Of a DNA stretch of 34,314 bases, positions 25,588 through 34,314 are shown in pieces. The stretch comes from Planctomycetes bacterium GWF2_42_9 (GTDB lineage: Bacteria > Planctomycetota > Phycisphaerae > Sedimentisphaerales > UBA12454). The first letter of the stretch is position 1. Every line of letters begins with the position of its first letter. The stretch covers positions 11,797 to 46,110 of the forward strand of contig MHYA01000080.1 in NCBI GenBank assembly GCA_001825675.1. The letters are read 5' to 3'. The notes below the pieces were generated by a model that saw only the letters and a program-made list of their open reading frames with translations, did not search any database and was not told the origin of the DNA. The position numbers and the translations under genes were made by a program.

Positions 25588-26004
25588 TTGCTTATTAAAA
25601 GAATGACAATGAAATTATATGGATATGCGTTGTAGATCGGCGGAATTCAGATTTGATTGTTATCATAATCTTATTCTGTTTGGATATAATCACCTGATTT
25701 ATGGTGATGAGAATGTTCGTTTTAGCCCAAACTTTGAAATTGGCGAGAATGGTGTACTGTTGGCTTGGAAGTATCCAAGGAAGCACAAATCGTGTTATGG
25801 TAAAAGGCCGTTGCGTTTAGCGGCGAGTATGTTTTAGCTGCTCAGATATTGAAATTCCCAATCTTGCAACTGAAAAAATCAATCTTTTCTTTCTCTGCTG
25901 GTGGAACGGACTGGGCTTGCCCAGGGGCGTTGTGGAGTGATGGCAAAGTTGGTGTTCGCTTGCCATAACGGAGAAGAGTGGAAACAAATTATTATAGGAT
26001 AGAT
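25588..26004. other. Intergenic region between the two gene groups
   Basis: 417 bases. A TATAAT at 25685-25690 has no good -35; ATCACC-TGATTTAT-GGTGAT (25689-25708) overlaps it and is a possible operator. An open frame at 25619-25837 (72 codons) has no ribosome site and no recognisable product. TGGCAA/TTGCCA near 25944-25966 forms a small dyad just before the next gene. Confidence 0.4.
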
Positions 26005-28155
26005 ATGTTCAATCAAAATAAAGTGAAAATGGAAAAATCTATGAAAGACCGGAATTTTAATATGATAGTGGAAACCGAGCAACTTATTAATATTCAAGGT
26101 CGAAATTACAAATTTTTGTTTAACTGTAAAAGCGGGAAATTCTCTCAAATAGAGATTTTTAATGGTATTACTTGGCATCAAATAACAAAAGACGGAGAGT
26201 TGGTTGGCGATAATTGGGATTTGCCAATGGTGAGTTGTGAAGTGGTAAAGAAAGAATCGGACTATCTCAAAATCGAAACTGTCAGAAAGACTGATATGTG
26301 GAGAATAAATGCTTCATATGAAGTGTTTGGCAGTGGATATATAGTATGCACGTTCGCTTTGGAGGCGTTAGTCGATCAGGCTTTTATAAAGCCCTTAATG
26401 GTTGGAGTAAGCCTGGATGAGCAAACCGTTTTCTCGAGACCTCATCGAATAATGAATAATACTAATAATATAAAGGATATTCGCTCTATAAGAGCGATTT
26501 CGATTGATTATACAACTGACGATAGACCAGTGACTAATAGTGTGAATTTTCTGTTGGAGTCTGTAACAACCAATATGAACAATCGTGCCTGTGAAAAACT
26601 GATTGAGCAGCGGTCTGGCTATCGCTTCATTGGTTGGCAATTGAGCAAAGAATACAATTTCCCATTTCCTGAAGGTTACCGTTACCAAAATCGCTGGGCA
26701 TTAACATTAACAGGTCTTGATAACAGCCCATCCAATGTCCGCGGGCAGAGAATTTATCATTATTATGGATTGTGGCCGCGTTTTCCAAGCAATGACATGT
26801 TAGAGGAAATGGCTGAATACGGTTGCTCCATATTGGCCTTACATAATGTTTCAAGGTATATAACTGGTTTTGAACCGGATGAGAAAGAAATGCGGCGGGT
26901 CGTGAACCGTGCTCATGAACTGGGGATGAAAGTTATATCCTATTGTCAGCCGTATTTAATGTCTATCAATTCCCCGTATTATAAGCACTTCACTGATAGT
27001 CGTACAGAGTGTTTACGAATATGGCATTGTCTGGCTGAGACACAAATTTGTTGCTATGAACCGTTAACAGACTGGGATTGCGACGAACTGTGCCTGAGAA
27101 GCGAGAAAGCTTACAAACTTATTCATGACGGTGTTATAGAATTTTATAGAAAATATGGCACTGATGGGCTCTACATAGATTTCTGCTGGCCAGCGCAAGG
27201 CTTGTGCAATGATAATAGACATGGACACCCGACGGGATTGTTCAATTTTTATGACTACTTGCGGTTGATACGGCAGTGGCGTAAAGATATCGACGACGAT
27301 ATCATGATAGGTCATGGCGGGGGTGTGTTAGTTTCAAGTGATTTTGTAGAAGGTTTTGACGCTTGCTTAACGGGTGAAGCTCAAAAGGAACTCGATCCTA
27401 TTACGATTGGACAACAAATCGGTGTTGCGCCAACATTGTGGACGATGCAGAGAGCAAAAGAGGATGAATTCCGGTCTGTGGCCACTATTGAGAACCTTGT
27501 GCGTGAAGGCGTTACCCCTCATGTAGGCGTGGGGGTCGGTGGAACGGCGATTGTGGCGACGGTTGATCCGGCGCACCCTGTTCATCTGATGGCTTTGTGG
27601 CAAATGTGGCGTGCATTCCCTGTTGAAGAGGCGACTTACTATAATTATCTGACTGAAAAAGTGTTGAGTTTAGACAATGAAAATGTATTTTATAGTCTTT
27701 ATGTAACAAACATCAAGCAAGTACTTCTGATTCTGGCCAATTCGGGCAAGCCCGCCTTCGAAGCTACTCCTGCCACAGGAGTAAGTGTCAAAATAGATGT
27801 TCGTAAATTGGGATTGCCTTCTCAGATGAACTGTTGGCGGCTGAAAGGCGCTACTTACGAAACTTTCCGTATCGCCGAAGTGCCGCCAGTAAATGATGGT
27901 TCTATTGATGTTCCTGAATTGAGTTTGCACGAGTATATTGGCTTTGTTTTAAGTCCGTCAGATGCCCCCATGGAACTGACGAGGTTGATGAGACATCTTG
28001 AAGGACGTCCCGAAAGATTACCTGCTATTCTGAAAGCCAAACAGAAGCGATTGGCTGAATTTGATAAGAAAATTGACTACTTTGCGACATTACCAAATGC
28101 CAAAAAAGAAATGGATATAGCTTTATTTAAACGAAATGACAGAGTTGCCGAATGA
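26005..28155 (+). CDS. Cytoplasmic TIM-barrel glycoside hydrolase-like protein (DUF6259-like)
   Basis: 716 residues from ATG 26005 (AGGAT upstream); a GTG at 25978 is an alternative. There is no signal peptide, so it should act inside the cell. Residues about 20-245 form a beta-sandwich like the N-terminal domain of alpha-galactosidase-clan enzymes. A TIM barrel follows, with YHYYGLWPRFPS, AHELGMKVISYCQPYLM, GTDGLYIDFCWPAQGLC (D392 is a candidate nucleophile) and GFDACLTGEAQKELDP (E458 or D454 are candidate second acids). A C-terminal beta domain closes it. The overall shape fits DUF6259-type proteins near clan GH-D; the substrate is unknown. It leads the second gene group, directly ahead of the symporter, which suggests it processes the imported sugar. 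Confidence 0.6.
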   Translation: MFNQNKVKMEKSMKDRNFNMIVETEQLINIQGRNYKFLFNCKSGKFSQIEIFNGITWHQITKDGELVGDNWDLPMVSCEVVKKESDYLKIETVRKTDMWRINASYEVFGSGYIVCTFALEALVDQAFIKPLMVGVSLDEQTVFSRPHRIMNNTNNIKDIRSIRAISIDYTTDDRPVTNSVNFLLESVTTNMNNRACEKLIEQRSGYRFIGWQLSKEYNFPFPEGYRYQNRWALTLTGLDNSPSNVRGQRIYHYYGLWPRFPSNDMLEEMAEYGCSILALHNVSRYITGFEPDEKEMRRVVNRAHELGMKVISYCQPYLMSINSPYYKHFTDSRTECLRIWHCLAETQICCYEPLTDWDCDELCLRSEKAYKLIHDGVIEFYRKYGTDGLYIDFCWPAQGLCNDNRHGHPTGLFNFYDYLRLIRQWRKDIDDDIMIGHGGGVLVSSDFVEGFDACLTGEAQKELDPITIGQQIGVAPTLWTMQRAKEDEFRSVATIENLVREGVTPHVGVGVGGTAIVATVDPAHPVHLMALWQMWRAFPVEEATYYNYLTEKVLSLDNENVFYSLYVTNIKQVLLILANSGKPAFEATPATGVSVKIDVRKLGLPSQMNCWRLKGATYETFRIAEVPPVNDGSIDVPELSLHEYIGFVLSPSDAPMELTRLMRHLEGRPERLPAILKAKQKRLAEFDKKIDYFATLPNAKKEMDIALFKRNDRVAE

Positions 28156-28309
28156 TACCCCAATTCAGCATGAATAAATCGTAGAGAGTGTGAAAATTGT
28201 AATACAGTGATGATGGAATAAGATGGATTTAGTTGTCACATTAAATATTTGGTAGATGCGTAACACAGAAAAGTTAAGCAATCTAAATATGTTCTGAGAG
28301 AGGCGCTTA

Positions 28310-30370
28310 ATGAATATGCACTGGATTGATTGGACAATTATAACCGCATTTATAGCGATTCTAACTTGTATTGCGGTTTATGCCAACCGTTTCAACAAAG
28401 GGGTTTCAGATTTTCTGACGGCAAACCGTTGTGCTGGAAGGTATTTGCTGACTGTATCGCAAGATGCCGGTAATCTTGGTGCTATTAGCGTTATTGCATG
28501 GTTTCAAATTTATTATAACGCGGGATTCTCTGCTGCTTGGTGGAATATGCTAACATGGCCGATAATACTGTTTCTCAGTATATCAGGATGGATAACTTAT
28601 CGTTACCGTGAAACTCGTGTTATGACAATGGCTCAGTTGTTTGAACTGCGTTATAGCAAAAAATTTCGTATTTTTTGTGGCATTCTTGCCTGGACTGCTG
28701 GTGTTATGAATATGGGTATATTCCCTGCCGTAACAGCGCAGTTCATAATACATTTTTGCGGTCTTCCTCAGGATATTCATCTGTATGGAATTAACATTTC
28801 TACTTTTCCGTTACTTATGGCCATCGAACTGTCATTATGCCTATTATTTACTTTCATGGGCGGTCTGATTGCAGTTATGGTAACCGATTTTGCCCAAGGA
28901 GTTTTTTGTAATATGGTTTTTATAACTATTCTGGTCATATGTTTTTTGACTTTTGATTGGCGTCATATTACTGAAGCACTACAAACAGCTCCGCCAGATG
29001 CTTCCATGATAAATCCTTTTAAGTCAACAAAAGTTGATGGGTTCAATATAGGATATTTCCTCATAGTCGCTTTTACATTAGTTTATGGCTGGAGAGCTTG
29101 GCAAGGCACACAGGGTTTTAATGCTGCCGCCAAAAACCCACATGAAGCCAAGATGGCAGGAATCGTCGCTATGTGGCGAACTCTTATAATACAGATCACT
29201 CTGCTGGTGATACCTATTTGTGCGTTTACACTGCTTAATCATAAAGATTTTACGGCTGTTGCGCATAGCGTTCAAGATGTTATTGGTTCTATTGAAAGTG
29301 AACAGCTTCAGAAGCAGGTTGCAATACCGCTGGTTCTCGCAAAAGTTCTTCCAGTGGGTATCATCGGTTTGTTTTGTGCAATTATGTTTGCTGCTGCCAT
29401 TAGCACTGACAACACATATCTGCATTCATGGGGCAGTATTTTTGTGCAGGATGTCATTTTGCCGTTCCGTAAAGAAAAATTTTCAACCAAAACTCATATG
29501 CTCCTATTGCGTCTTTCAATTTTACTTGTGGCGGTGATTATTTTCTTTTTCAGTCTGCTCTTTAAACAGATCGATTATATAGCGATGTACATGCAAGTTA
29601 CGGGGGCACTCTATCTTGGTGGCGCAGGCGCTGTTATTGTAGGAGGTCTTTACTGGAAGCGAGGTTCCGTTCATGCCGCATGGACGGCAATGCTGGTGGG
29701 GATATTTTTTGCAGGAGGGGGTCTTTTGATCCAGCAGTTCTGGTGTCCCGTTGTTGTGATTTTACAGGACTGGCTGCCGAATCTGCAATTTTTGCAAAAC
29801 AATAGCGAAAAGTTTCCATTTAGTGGAAATTATATTAGTTTATTTGCAAGTGTATGTGCAATCACTTCTTATATTTTGGTTTCACTTTGGGATTGGCTGA
29901 TACTTCGAAAATGTCCGTTCGATATAGAACGTATGCTTCACCGCGGGAAGTATGCCATAAAGGGGGAGCATGCAGGCAACATAACTCTGCCGCCGACCGG
30001 ATGGCGTGCTCTTTTACCTGACAAAGAGTTTACAGGATGGGATAAGGTGATTCATATAGGTACGACCTCTTGGACAGTTGGATGGTCATTGTTTTTTATA
30101 ACAATTCTTTTGATCAATAGTGTTTGGGAAATTCCTGATGGATGGTGGATTAAGTACTGGCACTTTTATATATGGTTATTTTTTGGGTTAAGCATATTTT
30201 GTACCATATGGCTTCTATGGGGAGGTTTGCGTGATGTCAAAAATCTATTTCAGACATTAAAAACTGCTGACAGAAATGTCTGCGATGACGGACGTGTTAC
30301 GGCTTTTCAGGAAGTCTTAGGCAAGAAAGTCTTAGAAAGTCAAAAACTTTCTGTTAACGAAAGCAAATAA
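28310..30370 (+). CDS. Sodium:solute symporter (SSS/SLC5 family)
   Basis: 686 residues with about 14 membrane helices. It opens with DWTIITAFIAILTCIAVYANR, then FLTANRCAGRYLLTVSQDAG, matching the SSS family start (ordinary members: F-x-x-A-x-R...G). FAAAISTDNTYLHSWGSIFVQD is the conserved helix-8 region with the sodium-site Ser/Thr. The C-terminus is longer than in the roughly 500-residue minimal members and holds extra helices (VIHIGTTSWTVGWSLFFITI). These carriers import sugars, sialic acid or amino acids with sodium through the inner membrane. Its neighbours make a mono- or disaccharide the likely cargo. A GAGAGAGG lies upstream of the ATG. Confidence 0.92.
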   Translation: MNMHWIDWTIITAFIAILTCIAVYANRFNKGVSDFLTANRCAGRYLLTVSQDAGNLGAISVIAWFQIYYNAGFSAAWWNMLTWPIILFLSISGWITYRYRETRVMTMAQLFELRYSKKFRIFCGILAWTAGVMNMGIFPAVTAQFIIHFCGLPQDIHLYGINISTFPLLMAIELSLCLLFTFMGGLIAVMVTDFAQGVFCNMVFITILVICFLTFDWRHITEALQTAPPDASMINPFKSTKVDGFNIGYFLIVAFTLVYGWRAWQGTQGFNAAAKNPHEAKMAGIVAMWRTLIIQITLLVIPICAFTLLNHKDFTAVAHSVQDVIGSIESEQLQKQVAIPLVLAKVLPVGIIGLFCAIMFAAAISTDNTYLHSWGSIFVQDVILPFRKEKFSTKTHMLLLRLSILLVAVIIFFFSLLFKQIDYIAMYMQVTGALYLGGAGAVIVGGLYWKRGSVHAAWTAMLVGIFFAGGGLLIQQFWCPVVVILQDWLPNLQFLQNNSEKFPFSGNYISLFASVCAITSYILVSLWDWLILRKCPFDIERMLHRGKYAIKGEHAGNITLPPTGWRALLPDKEFTGWDKVIHIGTTSWTVGWSLFFITILLINSVWEIPDGWWIKYWHFYIWLFFGLSIFCTIWLLWGGLRDVKNLFQTLKTADRNVCDDGRVTAFQEVLGKKVLESQKLSVNESK

Positions 30371-30392
30371 ATTGCTAAGAGACAAAGCGCTT

Positions 30393-31631
30393 ATGAAAAA
30401 CCAAATTTGGAGAAGGGTGGAACAGCAGTTGTGGGCAATGGGCGGATATGCTCTATCCAGACAGGTGCCTAAGTTTGCTGGACAGAACTCACTCCATGGT
30501 ACTATTATCTTTTCTTCAGTAATTCTGGTACTCACATTTTCATCCATTTTGTTTGGCATGCCTAAAGACGCTGAACCGAATGTTCCGGGTGAGATAGCAT
30601 TTTATTTACCACCTGTTATTTTCGCGGTTCCCGATATAGAGACTAGCATATACTTTGACAATATCTGCCTTGTGGTTAACCCTTCAAATTATGTATTTGA
30701 CGTAAATTGTGATAAAGGCATACAGCAATCTGAACGTTGGACGTTTCTACCAACTTCTAAAGATATCGGATTATATTCTCTTGTGATTGAAGTCCGTGAT
30801 GAAATAAACAGGATAATTGCCCGCTCAGGCACAATGATCAAAGTCGTTCCCAAAGATGCTGGTGCATATCAGAAAAGAACAATTTTGATGATTGGGGACA
30901 GCTTAACGCAATACTCAATCTATCCCCGGCACCTTCTAGATCTTTGTAAAGGCGATACCAATCCTACGATTACACTTATCGGCTCTCACGTACCTGACAG
31001 TAATTGTCCTTTCAACAGACATGAAGGTTATGGCGGCTGGACTGCTAAGGCTTTTGCTACCCGTTATACAGGAATAGCTCGCATTGGTGATTACCGCAAG
31101 AGAGGGAGTCCTTTCCTATACCAGGATGTAAACGAAGAACCCAAATTTAATTTTGGCCGATACTGCGTCGAATTCAATAATGGTAAAAAACCTGATTTTG
31201 TGACAATTTTGCTAGGCGCAAATGATATTTTTTACGCTAACGATGGCAGTATTGATAGGATAATTGATGAGATGTTGGCACATTATGATAAGCTTATTAA
31301 GATGCTCCATGGCTTTCATTCTGATACCAAGATAGGGGTATTGTTGCCCTTACCGCCTGCAGCATCTCAGGATGCCTTTGGTGTGAATTACGGTTGTGGC
31401 CAGTCACGTTGGCAGTACAAACGAAATCAGCATCACCTTGTGAAACGTCTGATTGATCACTATGGTAATCGTGAAATCGAGAATGTTTTTATCGTTGGAA
31501 CTAATGTTGCTATAGATTGCGTACATGGCTATCCACCAAACAATGCGCTTCATCCGTCTGAATATGGCTATTATCAGATAGGCGATGTTATATACTCGTG
31601 GATCAAAGCCATTTTAGATTCAAAGTCGTAA
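30393..31631 (+). CDS. SGNH/GDSL-family esterase-like hydrolase
   Basis: 412 residues, starting 22 bases after the symporter. An N-terminal basic stretch precedes one hydrophobic helix (about 36-55), probably a signal anchor or signal peptide with an unusually long N-region, so the true start may be the internal ATG at about residue 16. A beta domain follows, then the SGNH fold: ILMIGDSLTQYS (Ser170 nucleophile), EGYGGWTAK (block II Gly), LLGANDIF (Asn277) and NALHPSEYGYY (block V, His387). The usual block V Asp is Asn384. Such enzymes remove acetyl or other ester groups from glycans outside the cytoplasm. Its place between the symporter and the DUF4838 gene fits de-esterification of a decorated polysaccharide. 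Confidence 0.85.
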   Translation: MKNQIWRRVEQQLWAMGGYALSRQVPKFAGQNSLHGTIIFSSVILVLTFSSILFGMPKDAEPNVPGEIAFYLPPVIFAVPDIETSIYFDNICLVVNPSNYVFDVNCDKGIQQSERWTFLPTSKDIGLYSLVIEVRDEINRIIARSGTMIKVVPKDAGAYQKRTILMIGDSLTQYSIYPRHLLDLCKGDTNPTITLIGSHVPDSNCPFNRHEGYGGWTAKAFATRYTGIARIGDYRKRGSPFLYQDVNEEPKFNFGRYCVEFNNGKKPDFVTILLGANDIFYANDGSIDRIIDEMLAHYDKLIKMLHGFHSDTKIGVLLPLPPAASQDAFGVNYGCGQSRWQYKRNQHHLVKRLIDHYGNREIENVFIVGTNVAIDCVHGYPPNNALHPSEYGYYQIGDVIYSWIKAILDSKS

Positions 31632-31671
31632 GTGTCATATTAAGAATTTATTTTTAGAAAGGGCTGATGAT

Positions 31672-33387
31672 ATGTATTTATATAATATTGGTTTCCGCCT
31701 TATAATTGTAATGGCGGTTATTTTGTTTGGAACAGTAGCTTATGCTGATTCCAAAGCAATCTTTCTTGTAAAGGAGGGTGAGAATCGGGCAATTATTGTT
31801 GTTCCGGCGGAGACAAAGTATGAAGCAAAAGAAGGCGAAAACCCTAAATACCCACAAAAATCATTGAGAGAAATTGCAGAGGTACTTTCTGAATATATTA
31901 AAAAATCAACGGGTATAAGCCTAAATATTGTGTCCGAGTCGAACTCCGTACATGACAGGCCTATACAAATTCACATCGGGATTACAGAATATGTAAAAAA
32001 ACGCGGATTAGAAATCAATAAGCTTGATGAAGAAGGTTTTATTTTAGACTCGATGGATAGTGCTAAAATTGTCATTGCAGGACCAACATCTTATGGCACT
32101 GAATTCGGAATTTATGAGTTTCTGGAACGGTATGTTGGTGTGCGATGGCTTATGCCTGGGCTAGAGGGAGAGGATGTGCCTGCGAACATATCAATCGGCA
32201 TTCCTCACGAGCATATCAAACAGCAGCCAGCATATTTTTCACGATGCTTAAGCGGTCTTTTCACAGAACCAGAGAGGATATGGAGCAGATTTAATCGCAT
32301 GCGATGGCGCATTAGTTTCCATCATAATATCTACAACGTTGTCTCTCCTGTAAAATATGCAATAACACATCCGGAGTTTTTTCCACTCCATAATGGCAAC
32401 CGATTCATACCGACAGGAATGGATCACTGGCAACCATGTTTTACCGCTGATGGTCTAGTTGAGGAAGCGGTTAAAAACATCTGTGATTATTTTGAAAAAC
32501 ATCCAAATGCGACCTCATATTCCCTCGGAGTAAACGATGCGAGTGGTTACTGTGAATGTGAAAAGTGTCGTACTCGATACCCTGCCCGCAAAAACACGCT
32601 TAAGCTTGATCATCTCTCTGATCTTTATTTTGAATGGTGTAACAAAGTTGTCGAGGGGGTGCTAAAAAAGTATCCGGACAAATACTTCGGCTGCCTGGCA
32701 TATAGCGAGATATATGATCCCCCAGATCATGTCAAAATTAATGAAAGAATTCTGCCATTTTTGACGTATGACCGGATGAAATGGGTAGATCAGGAAATTG
32801 AAGCTCAAGGCCATAAGACAACGAAACAATGGGCGGCGATGTGTCCAAGCATGGGCTGGTATGACTATATCTATGGTAGCCAGTATTTTCTGCCGCGTGT
32901 GTATTCGCACAAAATGGCCGAATACTATCGCTATGGATATGAAAATGGCGTCCGAGCAATCTATGCTGAGGCATACCCGAACTGGGGAGGAGAAGGGGCC
33001 AAAATGTATATTGCATTAAAAGTATTGTGGGATCCAAATCAGGATGTAGATGTATTGCTTCGTGATTGGTATGTTCGCGCGGTTGGCCCCAAAGCAGCGG
33101 ATGACTTGGCTGCTCACTTTCAACACTGGGAAGATTTTTGGACTAAGCGTATGCCCCAATATAAAAGGTGGTGGTCCAAAGGTGGGCAATACCTTAATTT
33201 CGATTCGCTTACCTATCTTGATAATCTTGATAATAACGACCTGGCTTCCTCGCGTAAATTACTGGAGTCTGTATTGAAAAATGCTCAGACGGTGGCTCAG
33301 AAGGCTCGTGCCAATGTTTTTATTAAGGCCTTTGAGCGGTATGAGGTGGTAGTTCTAACGAGAACGGGGCATTTAAAAACTTATTGA
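31672..33387 (+). CDS. DUF4838-domain secreted protein, GH20/67-type N-domain
   Basis: 571 residues; AAAGGG lies before the ATG. A signal peptide (about 1-25, ending TVAYA) is followed by an alpha/beta domain typical of the non-catalytic N-domains of GH20/GH67 enzymes (REIAEVLSEYIKKSTGISLN, IVIAGPTSYGTEFGIYEFLE, VGVRWLMPGLEGEDVP). The DUF4838 barrel follows with SLGVNDASGYCECEKC (N288-D289; Cys 294, 296, 299). DUF4838 proteins are common in Planctomycetota polysaccharide loci and are presumed glycoside hydrolases of unknown specificity. The C-terminus stops abruptly after a helical segment (FERYEVVVLTRTGHLKTY), so it may be a truncated version. It is co-directional with the SGNH gene. Confidence 0.83.
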   Translation: MYLYNIGFRLIIVMAVILFGTVAYADSKAIFLVKEGENRAIIVVPAETKYEAKEGENPKYPQKSLREIAEVLSEYIKKSTGISLNIVSESNSVHDRPIQIHIGITEYVKKRGLEINKLDEEGFILDSMDSAKIVIAGPTSYGTEFGIYEFLERYVGVRWLMPGLEGEDVPANISIGIPHEHIKQQPAYFSRCLSGLFTEPERIWSRFNRMRWRISFHHNIYNVVSPVKYAITHPEFFPLHNGNRFIPTGMDHWQPCFTADGLVEEAVKNICDYFEKHPNATSYSLGVNDASGYCECEKCRTRYPARKNTLKLDHLSDLYFEWCNKVVEGVLKKYPDKYFGCLAYSEIYDPPDHVKINERILPFLTYDRMKWVDQEIEAQGHKTTKQWAAMCPSMGWYDYIYGSQYFLPRVYSHKMAEYYRYGYENGVRAIYAEAYPNWGGEGAKMYIALKVLWDPNQDVDVLLRDWYVRAVGPKAADDLAAHFQHWEDFWTKRMPQYKRWWSKGGQYLNFDSLTYLDNLDNNDLASSRKLLESVLKNAQTVAQKARANVFIKAFERYEVVVLTRTGHLKTY

Positions 33388-33625
33388 GAATGTCAGAAGT
33401 ATATTGTATGTGAAGCGGTTCTTTTTGCCCAATTTTAGTTGCGAAAGTTCTAATTATAAGGCAGCGAACGATATAATTACTTGATGGTTGGCACGCCATA
33501 GGTTTTTTCACCTATGCGATATCTTGGTGAAGAGTCGTAGAATTTTTTAGGTGCCTTAATCAGATAGGAAAAATAATATTGGGCGATAAATTCAGATACT
33601 GACAATAAACGCAAAGGTACATCGT

Positions 33626-34314
33626 ATGTATAATAAACTCAATTTTGCCGTTATTGGTTGTGGTATGTTGGCACAGTCTCAGCACATACCGAACATAGTT
33701 CGTTCGCAGAAGATGGTGTTACATACTTGCTGTGATCTTTCGGACGAATCCTTGCGGATATGCAAGGATAAGTTTGGTGCATTGAATGTTAGCAAGGATT
33801 TTGCTGCGGTTATAAATGATCCCGATGTCGAAGCGATTTGTGTGGCAACCACCGAAAAGCTACGACTGCCCGTTATTGCGGCTGCGGCTAAGGCGAAAAA
33901 GCCTGTATATTGTGAGAAACCGCTTGCGCGTTTTCTCGAAGAGATGTATGAAATTCAGCGTATTGTCAATAGTGCCGGCATACCTTTTTGTGTCGGGCAT
34001 AATCGTCGCAGTTCGCCTGCTATGCGTGAAGCTCATGCTATTTTCAGGTCGCACATGGAAGATCCAAAGTCATGCCCATGGCGTTTTGACCGTGAGGGTG
34101 CTAAGCGGCCTGCGCTTGCCGATAATGGCAAAGCTGCCATATCCGTGCGAATAAATGATGACTGGTATAGTTGGAAATCATGGGTGTTCGATAAGCAGCA
34201 GGCTCCGTTTGGGCCGATGCTCTTTGAGATGACGCACTTCACGGATATCTGTAATTGGTTCCTTGCTGCTGAGCCTGTAGAGGTCGTCGCGATGGAGCAG
34301 GGTATGCTTAATAG
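33626..34314 (+). CDS. Gfo/Idh/MocA-family oxidoreductase (cut by window edge)
   Basis: An open frame from ATG 33626 to the right edge, with AAAGG upstream, gives about 229 residues. It starts MYNKLNFAVIGCGMLAQSQH, the Rossmann NAD(P) site with GxGxxA. INDPDVEAICVATTE is the strand before the active site, VYCEKPLA carries the conserved EKP lysine motif, and GHNRRSSP is typical of the inositol 2-dehydrogenase-like branch. EMTHFTDICNWFL matches the conserved His region of the C-terminal domain. These enzymes oxidise or reduce sugars, inositols or sugar acids in the cytoplasm. It lies 238 bases after the DUF4838 gene and likely belongs to the same pathway. The C-terminus is not visible. Confidence 0.9.
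   Translation, partial: MYNKLNFAVIGCGMLAQSQHIPNIVRSQKMVLHTCCDLSDESLRICKDKFGALNVSKDFAAVINDPDVEAICVATTEKLRLPVIAAAAKAKKPVYCEKPLARFLEEMYEIQRIVNSAGIPFCVGHNRRSSPAMREAHAIFRSHMEDPKSCPWRFDREGAKRPALADNGKAAISVRINDDWYSWKSWVFDKQQAPFGPMLFEMTHFTDICNWFLAAEPVEVVAMEQGMLN

Noticed and set aside
25619-25837. 72-codon frame with GDENVRFSPNFEIGENG
   Set aside because: It looks faintly protein-like, but no start signal or family could be named; it may be a remnant.
1-34314. CRISPR arrays, tRNA or rRNA genes, and phage genes
   Set aside because: No regularly spaced repeats, cloverleaf-like segments or phage structural or lysis genes were recognised by eye.

Overview
The window looks like a piece of a Planctomycetota chromosome, most likely class Phycisphaerae (inference). 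The signs are H-X9-DG-type pseudopilins, secreted proteins ending in short dockerin-like tails, PEP-CTERM proteins, DUF4838 and GH123/DUF4091-like enzymes and FG-GAP/VCBS propellers, all on one locus and without SusC/SusD-type genes. I see no rRNA, tRNA, CRISPR array or phage.

Left part (1-7198), visibly more G/C-rich and housekeeping in character: the start of a cinA-like gene and a zinc alcohol/sorbitol dehydrogenase (minus strand), an EamA-type membrane transporter (plus), a GT39/ArnT-like membrane glycosyltransferase and a thioredoxin-like protein (minus), and glmS (plus). Two short palindromic dispersed-repeat units lie at 2538-2614.

Boundary (7199-10513): directly behind the glmS stop lies a decayed DDE (rve) transposase. 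A 161-bp compound palindrome resembling a MITE follows, then a GH4 glycosidase (minus), and then two 5'-truncated gene ends placed back to back at about 9900. From here on the DNA is more A/T-rich. This reads as the edge of an accessory island.

Island (10514-34314): a LamG/PEP-CTERM protein, a frameshifted and truncated pseudopilin, and a 1411-residue secreted GH123-like enzyme with three LamG domains (minus). Diverging from the last is an apparent operon headed by a GntR-LacI hybrid regulator: regulator, pseudopilin, FG-GAP protein with dockerin-like tail, second FG-GAP protein with dockerin-like tail, GH123-like enzyme with dockerin-like tail, FG-GAP protein with PEP-CTERM tail, hairpin terminator. 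A second same-strand group follows: a cytoplasmic TIM-barrel hydrolase-like protein, an SSS-family sodium/solute symporter, an SGNH hydrolase, a DUF4838 protein and a Gfo/Idh/MocA oxidoreductase running off the right edge.

Working model (inference): this is a glycan-utilisation locus. Secreted GH123-like enzymes would release a sugar outside or in the periplasm, possibly a beta-linked N-acetylgalactosamine; the SGNH protein would remove an ester group; the symporter would import the product; GH4, the TIM-barrel protein and the oxidoreductases would process it inside; and the GntR-LacI regulator would sense it. The pseudopilin and the propellers with interchangeable dockerin-like or PEP-CTERM tails would provide a secretion or surface-display layer. 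That combination is the least explained and most interesting aspect of the window.
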